From positions 8,742,001-8,806,000 of the forward strand of contig NC_088788.1 of assembly GCF_949628265.1 (NCBI RefSeq): 64,000 bases of DNA, given 5' to 3'. This DNA comes from Cloeon dipterum (lineage: Eukaryota > Arthropoda > Insecta > Ephemeroptera > Baetidae). Under the pieces are notes generated by a model. It was not told the DNA's origin, made no database searches, and saw nothing but the letters and a program-made list of their open reading frames with translations. The position numbers and the translations under genes were made by a program. This document shows, piece by piece, positions 12,057 to 23,590 of the stretch (its first letter is position 1; every line of letters starts with the position of its first letter).

Positions 12057-13525
12057 ATGGAGCCGAAACTGAAGTTGATCTACGTGGACGCCAAGGCGTT
12101 GGCCGAGCCCATCCGCTTTCTCTTTGCCTACGGAAATTTAGCCTATGAAGACTACCGAATCAGCCATGAGGACTTCAAGAGCGACAAGAGCCGTAAGACG
12201 CGTTTATACTGCCTTCTATTTCTCTTTCGTGGTCAATTTCATGCTTAAAGAAGATTAAAAAGTGAAGAAATATGTCTGAAATACAGTGTGTTGGAAATTT
12301 ACAATATTTTTTAGACAAACTTAGAGTATTTGAACGAAAGGAAAACTCAAAATTCCTCATTTTCCAGGCTTCAAAGTGTCACAAGTGGCAAACGGTCCAC
12401 TCAAATAGATTTTTCGTTGTTCTCACGTAAATTTAGACAAAACCTGTTTTATCAGCTTACCTTTATCTTTTATTTAAAACGTATGCAGGCAGTTTAAAGA
12501 ATAGCATGTTCAAATAGTTCAAACGTGTGCCAGGCCTCTTTTAAATTTAACCTGATAGCGTCTGAAAAAAACTTAAATTTGATTTTTCCCCTGAAAGGAC
12601 AAATATAGTCAAGGGGCAGTTAAATCACAATATAATTATTATTTTCTATGAAAGATCTTCTCAATATTAGCATTGTGGCTCTGGATCCCCCTCCCCAAAT
12701 GTCGGCCTAATTATATGTCTTAAAGATTTTTTTTTTCTTATTTTAAAACGTGGTATTGACAGGTTTTCCATACAACAAGATTCCAAACCTGGAGATGAAC
12801 GGCAAGGTGGTGCACCAGAGCATGGCGATCGCACGCTATTTCGCCAAGCAGGTTGGACTGGCCGGCGCCGACCTGAAGGAGGAGCTGCTGATCGACATGG
12901 CCGTCGACACGCTCGCCGACTACAGAGCGCGTCAGTCAAATTCAAATAATCAATTCCTGCTCGCGCTAATCCCGGTTTTCTTTGACCGCAGAGCTGGTCG
13001 ATTTCTTCTACGACACAAACGAGGAGTCTAAGAGGAGGAAGAAGGAGCAAGCCTTCCAGCTCTTCCTGCCCTTCTACCTGCAGCGCCTCGAGCAGCAGGT
13101 CATCAACAACGACGGCTACTTGGTCAACGGAAAGGTGAGAAACTAACCCATTATCATTGCACCGTGTTTTTTCTTAAGAAAAAATCTATTATGGAAAAAA
13201 CTGTTTCTTTTGTCACCGTTTGCGATGGATTTTAGTATTTATTTCATTTACATGTGTCAATTCTACATCCAAGAAAAATTGTAATTACCAAAAACTAAAT
13301 ATTGAACTTGCAGCAAATTTATTTTAAAATCCTACAAAATAAAATAAATAATTTCAGCTATCGTGGGCGGACGTGGTGTTAGCCGGGGTGCAAGACTATG
13401 TCAACTACATGGCCGGCTATGACCTTCTGAAGGACTACCCTGCCCTGAAGGCGCTTGAGCAGAAGGTGTTGAAGATCCCGGCCATCAAGTCCTGGGTCGA
13501 CAAGCGCCCCGACACAATCATGTGA
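12057..13525 (+). CDS. GstS1: sigma-class glutathione S-transferase
   Basis: Cytosolic GST that joins glutathione to electrophiles such as lipid-peroxidation aldehydes; sigma enzymes also include prostaglandin D synthases. Exons 12057-12192, 12763-12930, 12992-13134 and 13358-13525 give 204 residues, the usual sigma length. The thioredoxin-fold half has the catalytic Tyr (about residue 9) in KLIYVDAKALAEPIRFLFAY, then IPNLEMNGK and the glutathione-binding QSMAIARYFAKQVGLAG. The helical half ends in LKALEQKVLKIPAIKSWVDK. The usual MPFGQxPxL turn reads FPYNKIPNL here, so the common Gln is Lys, which may change glutathione contacts. Junction phases 1, 1 and 0 all agree. An ATTAAA signal lies just after the stop. 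Confidence 0.93.
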
Positions 13526-14593
13526 TTGCGCATTCATTAAAAGATATAAGCTCCCTCGCCACTCACAATCAGTTCTTTTCTTTCTCTCGCCCAAGCATCT
13601 GATCACTTTTTAATGCACATTTTTTAGAGCGTTTCATTAATCTCGAACAAAGTAAGAGTTTTTTTTTTGTACATTTCAATATAATTTTTAGCAGGGTCTG
13701 ACAAAATAGGTGGAAATAGACAAAATTTCCTTCTGAAAATAGCCACCCTTTTCCACAATTGTATTGTAAGATTTTTAATGAAAATTGCCACTTTTTGGTT
13801 CTATTGAAAATATCTATAAAAATCATTAGAACCCTTTCCGATTTTATTTAAGCTTCCTTGGATCTGAAAAGGTATCACAATAAACTAAATGGCTGAATGA
13901 CCAGATCAACAAACCACACCAGAATATTTTAAATATATTTTTTAATATTGATTTGGGTAAGGGTTCAATATTTTCAAATCAAACCTAATCGAGAAATTGC
14001 GTTCCGGTATTGGTGGATTTTTCCAAAGCTTCATCCAGCTTGATTTGCTAGCATTTCAAGTTACTTAATTGTAAGTAGTATAGAGTGCAATTTCATATTA
14101 TGTGTATTATTTGTCTAATTACTTTCATTTTTAATTTCTAAAACGAGTTCAATTTAATATTCAGAAATAGAATATGAACGAAGATTTTAAACATTTTGGA
14201 AAGATTTTATCCTCTCCATACATTTCACCACTACTTTTTTGGTAATTTAGTCACAGATTTTAGAGATATAGGGTAAAAAATCTATCGCGTAGAAAAAGAT
14301 CTAATGCTTTTTCCAGAACAAACCTGGACGGATAGCTGTGTGAGCTCTGATTTTTATAAAGTTGTCTTTGTTCCTAGTCAAAATGTATGAAACTTTTAAA
14401 ATAAACTGCTTTTACATACACCGCGTAAAATTGGGATTCATGCTGTGCCGCAGAACATAACTTACAACGAGGTTGCATACACTATTCCATTATATAATAA
14501 AATACTCACATACTATTGAATCAACCAAATCACACTATATTTGATTTTAAAACCTTAAATAACCACAACCAATTAAATCAATCAAACAGACGC
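13526..14593. other. intergenic, GST to lectin-OBP cluster
   Basis: AT-rich with no supported frame. The part from about 13900 to 14590 resembles the 3' flank of lectin-OBP copy B (18800-19200; shared phrases such as TTGCTAGCA and CCGCAGAACATA), so the duplicated unit extends beyond the coding exons. Confidence 0.5.
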
Positions 14594-17500
14594 TTAATTA
14601 TTTGTGGATTCCTCTTTAGAGAAAGGCTGGCAGTAAATGAATGGAACTGTAACACTCGTCATCTTGGAATACCGAACAGATCGCATTTTGGGAGCAGTAG
14701 ATCCTTTGGGTGAGTACAAAAAGCTATGCTCCTTGTCCAGTTTGAAGTTGTCGTCTGACAACTCTGGACTGAGCACAGCGTCTGTGAGGCACCATCTCTC
14801 CTCATTGGTCAGTGGATCAGTATATGTGTTGCCAAAGAAATTGTCGTAATTTGCTCCTTTAATGGTTAAATTTCAAACGGGATTCTTTTTGAATAATTTA
14901 GTTTCATCACCATCCATCCAGTCCCGGATTTTCATGAATTCATCGAGGGTTGTAGCAGCTGGCTGGTGCATGCCAAGAGAGCAACAATAATTGTATGCGT
15001 CGACATATGTCTAAAATGAAATCATTGCGCAATCAACCTCTGAACTCTAATCAAAATCAAATCGTAATCACGTAGTTGTTTCGAGAGGATTTCACCCATT
15101 TTTTCCAATCAATACCAGTAACAGATAATCCTCCGTCATTGGCTTATTTTTCAAAAATCATAATTATTATTATGAAAAATCAATAAAATATTGCTTACTA
15201 GTTCCCATTGTATCGAAAAATTCCTTCCTATCGGGCTTATTTAATAAACATGTTAAAATGATTACAAAATTATTATTAAAATTGATAAAATACATCAATT
15301 TCACATTCGACTTTCATTCTTTTATAGCAAGTTCGGGGTATAGCCCGTGCACGTTCAATCTGAAATGAGGAAAGTATAGGAAAAAGCACTTTAAAACTTT
15401 ATTATTTGATGTACGTCATTATCGTCATAATTATTAAATTTAGGTGACATAATTTTGTTGAAATCCCGAAGAAGACTACTGGATGTTCCGCAGAGGAACA
15501 TGTCGTACGTACTCTGGCAAGCATCGCTGTTTGGAACTAAAATTGAATAAAATTGTATTTAAAAAAAAACAATCTAAACTAGAAACCAAATTCATAGTTT
15601 CTAAAACAGCCGAAATAAATTGCAGCATCGTATATTATACTTATGGCAAATTTTGAAACCGAAAAAACAGTTAATGAGCATTCGTTTAAAATGAGAAAAT
15701 GAGAGATAAAACACACATCTCACCTAGTTTGGTATTGCATAGGTCGAGTGTTTCCATTAATAATTTACCATCAATAATATTGTAAAGATATTCTCTACGC
15801 GTGTCCAGTTTTCTCATGAGGCGCATTGTATAGCCTATGTGCATATTACCATAGACTATCTAATTTTCTATCAATTATTTTCATTCTGTTGAGAATCAAA
15901 ACCAAATTTACCATTCTCAAATTGTCCGCGACACATCTCAGGAAACACTTCAAATTCAAATAGAATTTATTTTTCTAAAGAGTATATCGCTAAGATATTC
16001 AGACCTTCATTGTGTAATTGTACATATATATATTGTCGAGAGCATCAACTTCATCTTAAATTTTTCATAGAAATGTATATGAGCTAAAAATCCTAGAGTT
16101 TAATTTTACCATCGGAAAGACCAATCAGATCAATACATTCATTTTGTATAGATCGCACTGTGGTTGCAGTTTGACGCACCTTCAAAATTATACCAATAAA
16201 TTTTTAATTTAAAATTTTTGCTATTTAATATTAATAAATTCAGACCTCACAGATGTATCGCCTGTTTTCACTGCAGTCGGCCGTTTGCAGAGTTGTGATC
16301 GTCTCCTTGTCGCTCATTTGAATCGTGACGCAGCGCTCCAATTTGTCATTTGGTTTGACAGTGGCCCAACGGACTTCGCTCCTCAGAAAGGCCCTGTCCA
16401 CCGAGCACCATCGGAAGTTGCCCTTGCAGTCCAGATCGGTGCCAGAGGTCCAAAACTCATCGGAGATGTCATTATTATTTCTGGATACAATGTAGCTCTT
16501 CGTGAGTCTGGCCAAGCAATTGCGTTTGGCAGCAGATTTGACGGAGAGCAGTTTCATGCCCAAAGCGCAGCATTTCTCACGGGCATCGTCGTAGGTTGTC
16601 TAAACATGAAAATTCATCAAGAAATTAAAATTTGAGATGCTAATGACGATACAATGATTCAATTATTAAAAGAAAGAATCTGAACCATTGTTCAAATTTC
16701 AACTCACAGATTCATTAGAAAACAGGAAATATCTTCTGCATGCTGAAATATACTCGCCGGAACCATATCTCACTGGAAAGAAAGAAATCGGTACCGAAAA
16801 TGACGTCTGGGGAACTCAATTTTTTAAGTGTACTTTGTGTTAAATCTACTCCCTCGTCAGCAAATTTCTTTATTGCATCCTGATGAATAGAAAAATATTT
16901 TTTTTAATCTGCAAATTCAATTTTAATTGAACGAACATTTTTCTTGCATTGATGGTTGATGCCGCATCTGGTACCCATGCAAGTGCTGTTTACTATCTAC
17001 AAATTAAAATCACATGTACCTACCCTTAAATTAATTTATATAAGAATTATGCAAACCATTTGATCATTCGGCTTCTTTGCAATCAATTCGCAGGCAAGAT
17101 TGGCTTGCGTCCTCATCCGATAATTGGTTTCATTAGTGGTGCATAATTTGTTGGTCAATCTTGCACTTTGGAGAGGTGTATAAACATATTTTATTCCATA
17201 TATGATCGACAAGCAGCGTTCTTCGCTTTCAGTCCTCTCTAAAACATCCTTCAACAGGTCATTGTCAATGGGCTGAGGACTGTCTTTGGTGCACCACAAC
17301 CACGTGTTGCTAATCTCGTGGTTGAAGCCGCCGGTCCAGAATAACGTTTCCATCTCGAGTTCTATATTCAAAATTTGCATTGTGCAGCTAATGAAAATGT
17401 AAATGAAAATAATACTCGAAAGACCAATGGCAGTTCTGAAATCGAGAATTTTTGTTTTCTCAGTTAAAAGAAGTGGCTGCATCCCGATCGAGCAGCAAGT

Positions 17501-18336
17501 TTTCCAGTTATGTTTCCATGAGCCAAGTCGCTGAGGGTTTCTCGAGAGTTAATAAATTTTACAATCAAATTTGTATATTTTAGCGTACCATTGTCCCCAC
17601 CAAAAAGGTTTTACCATTGGTTTCCACAATCTTTCCGTATTTTTGAAGATCTAGAATTACAGAAAAATATGTGGTTTTGTTGAAGATCAGATAATTAGGT
17701 TAAAAAAACTAAGAGCGTACTCCGAACTTTTCCTTCGGCGGTGAGTAATGACATCTAGGGCATTTGAACGAAATTAAAAAGCTTCAACAGTACATATTAT
17801 GTATTTTACACAAATGAACGTAGCACAAATACTTTACCAAATCGAGACAATTATAATGAATTAAAAAACCCATATATTATGTACTGATTTTCAATTATTG
17901 AGAGTATATAAATGAAGCAAAAGTTTTATCTTGTCGTAGCTCATAAATAATCATTACGTTTGGATAGCAAGCGTCAAAGCAATCATATCCCTAGGAACGA
18001 AAGTTTTGTAATTAAATTAATTCAATAGAGTTGTAAGAAATGATATCACGGCTTCATTGTCTGGACCATCCTCTGCAAATCAGAACAGCAATTAATTGGT
18101 TCATATTTGCATTTCACTTTGTTTTTCAATTTTATTGTTAAGAAAACATAAATTTGTAAAACTCGTGTACCAATTAATTTCTTCTGATCATCTGCAAAAT
18201 TGATATCCTGAAATAGTTTTCAATTTAAAAAAATTCAGAGTGATGATTTCTAAATAATCAATGTCTTTAATTTAAGTACAAAAACTACCACAATTATGAG
18301 AATCGCGCAGAATGTGACAACACCAAGCAACTTCAT
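14594..18336 (-). CDS. lectin-OBP chimera, copy A: CTLD-CTLD-OBP-CTLD secreted protein
   Basis: Twenty-two exons join into one open frame of about 723 residues: 18336-18289, 18207-18171, 18072-18050, 17990-17958, 17754-17721, 17650-17589, 17530-17416, 17361-17057, 16996-16937, 16879-16795, 16772-16708, 16599-16246, 16179-16110, 16054-16005, 15947-15912, 15859-15724, 15536-15415, 15359-15294, 15235-15199, 15142-15072, 15010-14911 and 14856-14594. Residues 1-16 (MKLLGVVTFCAILIIV) are a signal peptide or anchor. CTLD1 spans about 60-218 (WKTCCSIGMQPLL, FWTGGF, WLWC, LACE). A Cys hinge follows (STCMGTRCGINHQC). CTLD2 spans about 268-407 (CCALGMKLLSVKSA, DEFWTSGTDLDC, RWCSVD, RYICE). The OBP module spans 408-545. 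IPRTCYKRMKVEC links to CTLD3 (about 580-718: NYCCSLGM, RWCLTDAVLSPE, PFIYC). Likely extracellular. Ligand and role are unknown. Confidence 0.82.
15415..16179 (-). other. odorant-binding (PBP/GOBP) module of copy A
   Basis: Exons 16179-16110, 16054-16005, 15947-15912, 15859-15724 and 15536-15415. The six cysteines fall at about residues 422, 448, 452, 500, 511 and 520 of the reconstructed protein: C1-x25-C2-x3-C3-x47-C4-x10-C5-x8-C6. C2-x3-C3 is CFLRC and C5-x8-C6 is CQSTYDMFLC. These two spacings are the hallmark of insect OBPs. C3-C4 is longer than the usual 35-43 by a few residues. Confidence 0.85.
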
Positions 18337-19213
18337 CTCACTAAAATTTTAGTCTGTCATCAAATAGCTGGCAAAACCTGCCTCTGCGGAGACCAACGGA
18401 AGTGAAACGGGAAATATTCGAGCGAAAAAATAGAGCGTGTCACATACCGTCTCTGTGATATCGAGTTTCAGGAAATCAGGAGCACACTGCATCAAACAAT
18501 ATTTTCCAGTGGGACTTTAGAGCTGTGTCTGCTGTCTTTCAAAATAATAATTTTTTTTGATACAAAAAAATGTTAGTCATGTTCCTTTTGTTGTTATTAA
18601 AATGTGAGTGGCACGAAATTTTGTTATTTTGGAGAAAATTGGTAAAATTTGAATTCCACCCACTGTTACCCCCCTCCCAATGTAATTACTATGGAATGTA
18701 ACGGGATTTTTGGCCCATTGTCAGATAATATTCTCTGCTATCCTTAAAATGTAAAATGTAAAGTGTAACAAACCACTCAAAAAAACTTTTAAGAAGTGTT
18801 TTTCATATTGAGATCCGGGATCAATATTTTTTTAATCTAATCTAATCAAGCAATGGCGTCTGATGATTTTTTCCAGATATTCCAGATTAAGATTTGCTAG
18901 CAATTCAATACATAGTTACAATATAATAGAGTTCAATTTCATACGCATTATCTTTTACCATCATCTGGCTTTTCTAAATTTGTGTTTCTTATACTTTTAA
19001 AATAAACTTACATCTCCTAAAATTCAGAGTGATGCTGTACCGCAGAACATAGCTTACAAGCAGGTTGCATACCAAGCTCTATCCCAATTCAAAATTTAGC
19101 GTCTATTAACTTTTGAATCAACCAAATCACGCTTTATTTGTTTTTAAACCCTTTAATAACCAATCAAACATCAAACAGGTCAGTGCCACTAAATTATTTG
19201 TGGATTCCTCTCA
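18337..19213. other. spacer between copies A and B
   Basis: Contains the 5' flank of copy A (repeat of CTCACTAAAATTTTA after the start codon, shared with B and C) and the 3' flank of copy B. A short C-run in CCCACTGTTACCCCCCTCCC recurs as C-rich runs in the other spacers at 23410 and 27805. No other gene. Confidence 0.5.
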
Positions 19214-22200
19214 TTACAAAGGCTGGCAATAAATGAATGGAACTATAACGCTGCTCATGTTGGAATATGGAACAGATTGCATTTTTGGAGCAGTAGATCC
19301 CTTTGGTGAGTAAAAAAAGCTCTGCTCCTTTTCCAGTTTGAAGTTGTCGTCTGACAACTCTGGACTGAGCACGGCGTCTGTGAAGCACCATCTCTCTTCA
19401 TTAGTCTGCGGATCAGTATAGGTCTCGCCGAAGAAATTGTCGTAATTTGCTCCTTTTTAATAAAGGTTCAATTTCAAATGGGAATCAATTTGTATAATTT
19501 GGTTTCATCACCATCCATCCAGTCCCGGATTTTCATGAATTCATCGAGGTTTGTAGCAGCTGGAAGTTGCATGCCACGATCGCAGCAATAAGTAAATGCG
19601 CCGACATAGGTCTAAAATAAAATCATTTCGCAATCAACTTAATAACTCTAATCAAAATCAAATCGTAATCACGTAGTTGCCTAGTGCGGATTTGTGCCAG
19701 TCTCGACCGTCAATCCCAGTCATTAACTCATAGGCTAATTTTTTAAATCATTTAATATTAAAAAAAAAACAATAAGATTTTCCTTACTAAACATCTTTGT
19801 ATCGGTTTTTATTTAATAAATGTGTTAGAAATGCATATAAAATTAATATCAATTGATAAAATACATTACGTCCACATCTAACGTTCATTCTATTATAGCA
19901 AGCGCGGGGTATTTCTGGCATTAGTGTAGGTTCATTCTGAAATGAGGAAAGTTTAGGTAACAGGATAACTGCAAAACTTTCTTATTTAACGCACGTCATT
20001 ATAATTGGACTTATTGTTAGGTGACATTATTTTGTTGAAGAACTGACGCTGACGGGATATTCCACAGAGGAACATTTCGTAAGTACTCTGGCAAACATCG
20101 CTGTTTGGAACTAGCGGAACAAAATTCAATTAGGAAAAAAAACAATCCCTACTAGAAACCATCAAAGTCACAGTTCTAGCTTAAAACATTCATCGTAAAT
20201 TATATTTTATTGCAAATTTCGAGACTGAAAAATAAACTGTTTCTCAGCAGTCATTTAAAATTTGAGATATAGAACACACATCTAACCTAGTTTGGTATTG
20301 CATAGGTTGATTGTTTGCGTATTTTTGATGAAATCATAATTTTCCTTGTCGTACTTTTCCATGAGGCGCAGTGTATTGCCACCTTTCATGTTTCCAAAGA
20401 TGATCTAATTTTCTGTCAATTGTTTTCATTTCAACTAGTATCGAAACCAAATTTACCATTCCCAAATTGTCCGCGACACATTTAAGGAAGCACTTCAAAT
20501 TCAAGCAGAACATACTTTTCTAAAATGCGTATTGCTAAAATATTGAGACCTTCATCGAGTACGTGTAATTTTTTGTAATGTCGAGACCGTCAACTTCGTC
20601 TAAAAATTTTCATAGAAATAAAAAAGCGCCAAATTACTAGAAATTGTTTACCTTTGGAAAGACCAATCAGATCAATACATTCATCTTGTATAGACTGCAC
20701 TGTAGTTCCTGATTGACGCACCTTTAATATTAAAAAAAATGTTAAAATTTACTAAAACCTTTTTTATATTAAGATAAATTATTCATTCATTTGACTTGTT
20801 ACTTGGTACAAGATAAATGACTGTTTCATTTTAGAGGTTCGATTTTTTTTAAATTTAAATGTGAAGATTTTGAAAATTAAAAAAATTCAGACCTCACAAA
20901 CGAATCGCTTTATTGCGCTGCAGTCGGCCGTTTGCAGAGCTGTGTTAGTTTCCATATCACTCATTTGAATCGTGACGCAACGTTCAGATTTGACAATTGG
21001 TTTAATGTTGGCCCAACGGACTTCGCTCTTCACAAAGGCCCTGTCCACGGAGCACCAACGGTAGTTGCCCTTGCAGTCCAGATCGGTGCCAGAGGTCCAA
21101 AATACGTCGGAGATGTCATTATCCCCTGTTTTTTCCATGTAGCTCTTCGTGAGAGTGGCCAAGCAATAGCGTTTCGCAGCAGATTTGACGGAGAGCAGTT
21201 TCATGCCCAAAGCGCAGCATTTCTCACGGGCATCGTCGTAGGTTGTCTAAACACGAAATTCATTGAGAATCTGAATCTATATAGATCTAATTTCAACCCA
21301 CAGATTCATATGAAAACAGGAAATATCTGCTGCATGCTGAAAGATGTATGCCGGAACCATATCTAACTGGAAAGAAAGAAAGAAAAAATCATTACCGAAA
21401 ATGATGTCTGGGGAACTCAATTTTTAAGTGTACTATTTAATATATCTACTCCTTTGTCGGCTAATTTCTTCACTGCATCCTGATGAATGGGAATATTTTT
21501 TTAATCTGCAAAATTTAATTTGAATTGATCGAACATTTTTCTTGCACTGGTGGTTGATGCCGCAACTGGTACTCCTGCAAGTGCTGTTTACTATCTACAA
21601 AAAATCACTTATTGCTAACAATAATCTTAAATTAATTTTAATAAACTATACAAACCATTTTATCATTCGGCTTCTTTGCAATCAATTCGCAGGCAAGATT
21701 GGGAGGCGTCGGATCCGTGGTTTCATCAGTGTTGCAAAAAATGTTGGCTATTATTGTACTTTTAGGATTGCCCATATCAATATTTATCGACACGCAGTTG
21801 CGCTCGATTTCAGCACTGTTTGATATATTCTTCAACAGTTCATTGCCGATGGGCAGAGGAGTGTCTTTGGTGCACCATGACCACATGTTGCTAATCTCGT
21901 GTCTGAAGCCGCCAGTCCAGAATCGCGTTTCCTTCTCGAGTTCTTATATTTAAAATTTACATTGCGCAGCTGGTCGTGTACAAGAAAAAAATAATACTCG
22001 CAAGAACAACGGCAGCTATGAAATCGTTAATTTTTGTTTTCTCGGTTAAAAGAAGTGGCTGCATTCCAATCGAGCAGCAAGTTTTCCAGTTATCTTGCCA
22101 CGAACCAAGTTGCTGGGGGTTTTCTCGAGAGTTAATAAATTTTACAATCAAATTTGTATATTTTAACGTACCATTGTCCCCACCAAAAATTTTTTACCAT

Positions 22201-23049
22201 TGGTTTCCACAATCTTTCCGTAATTTTCAGGACCTAGAATTACAGAAAAATACGTGGTTTAGTTGAAGATCAGATAATTTAGGTTAAAAAAACTAAAAGC
22301 GTACTCCGAACTTTTCCTTCGGCGGTGAGTAATGACGTCTAAGGCAATTGAACGAAATTAAAAAGCTTAAAACAGTATGTAATTACACAAATGGACATGA
22401 GAGAAAAAAACATTATAATGCACTAATCTCTTCAACTATTGAAGGTATTTAAAGGAAGCAAAAGTTTGAGGTTTGAGGTGTATTATGTAATCATATATTA
22501 CGTTTGGATAGCAAGCGTCAAAGCAATCAGATCCCTGGAAACGAAAGTTTTTAATAAAATAAATCAATAGAATTGTAAAAAATGATATCACAGCTTCATT
22601 GTCTGGTGCATCATCCTCTGCAAATCACAAAATTATATAAGTTTTTTATTGTTATTTCAATTGTATTGGCAAATAAACATCAATTTGCAAAACTCTCTTA
22701 CCAAAAGATGATGCCAATATAAATGTTGAAGCTGTGGTTCCAGTTGTTTTTTTCGTCGTTTTAAATAACATAGTGCTGCTTTTTCTCCTTCTGGTGGTTG
22801 GCTTGCTGGTCGAGGTCTTTTTAAGCGCCTTTCCAACGCTCTTCTTGTTTCCAGCTGAATTGACGTTAGACTTACTCTTTTTATCTGCTGCTTTCTTCTG
22901 GGCATCAGCGATTGTGATAGCCTAAAATAGATGTCAATTTAAAAATCCAGAGTGATGATTATAAACAATCAAGCTCTCTTGAATTGAAGTATACACACTA
23001 CCACAATTATGAGAATGGTGCACAATATGACAACACCGAGCGACTTCAT
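19214..23049 (-). CDS. lectin-OBP chimera, copy B
   Basis: Same order as copy A. It starts at MKSLGVVILCTILIIV (23049). Exon 2 (22921-22702) is longer than in A and codes a Lys/Ser/Thr-rich linker (DAQKKAADKKSKS..., TTRRRKSS). CTLD1 (KTCCSIGMQPLL, MWSWCTKDTPLP, LACE), CTLD2 (around 20887-21250; FWTSGTDLDC, RWCSVDRAF, RFVCE), OBP and CTLD3 (CCDRGM, RWCFTDAVLSPE, PFIYCQPL) all stay open across conserved junctions. Two oddities: the exon ending near 21400 has five A (minus strand) at 21421-21425 where copy A has six, which brings a stop; and one exon seems to be only 7 nt (19788-19794). Either it is a functional gene with a sequencing or splicing explanation, or it makes a shortened lectin. Confidence 0.7.
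19995..20721 (-). other. odorant-binding (PBP/GOBP) module of copy B
   Basis: Five exons give C1-x25-C2-x3-C3-x41-C4-x10-C5-x8-C6, with CFLKC for C2-C3 and CQSTYEMFLC for C5-C6. All junctions keep frame, so this module is intact even though an upstream exon shows a frame break. Confidence 0.85.
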
Positions 23050-23590
23050 CTCACTAAAATTTTATTTTAGCGTTAAATGGCTAGCAAAACCTGCCTGTGC
23101 GGAGACCAACGGAAGTGAAAATGAACATTTTCAGGATGCGCAGAACGAAAAATTGAGCGTGTGGCATATACTCTCTCCGTGGAAACCAGGAGCACTGCAT
23201 CACATCAGATAGTGGAAATTTAGAGCTGTCAGCCATGTTTCAAAATGAAAATCGATTTTTGATACAAAAATGCAAATTTTTAGTCATGTTCCTTGCTGTT
23301 CATAAATGTGAGTGGAAAACATTCGTCCACTTTGGAGAAAATTGGTAAAATTTGAATCCTACCTGTATCTCTAGAACGAATAGTATGGAGATAGATTAGG
23401 ATTCAACAATCCTGTCCCCCCCCCCTAATAGGGTTTGATAAATCTTAAAAATTTAAAAGACTCAAATTTCAGATCAACCAAAACATGTTTTATTTAATCT
23501 CAAGCCTTGTTAAAACCCAATAAACTCAAAACAAACATATCAATAACGGCAATTGATCATATTATGTGGGGATTACTCTTGGCGCCGCAG
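23050..23590. other. spacer between copies B and C
   Basis: Holds the 5' flank of copy B, a poly-C run (near 23410) and the 3' flank of copy C. No separate gene seen. Confidence 0.5.
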
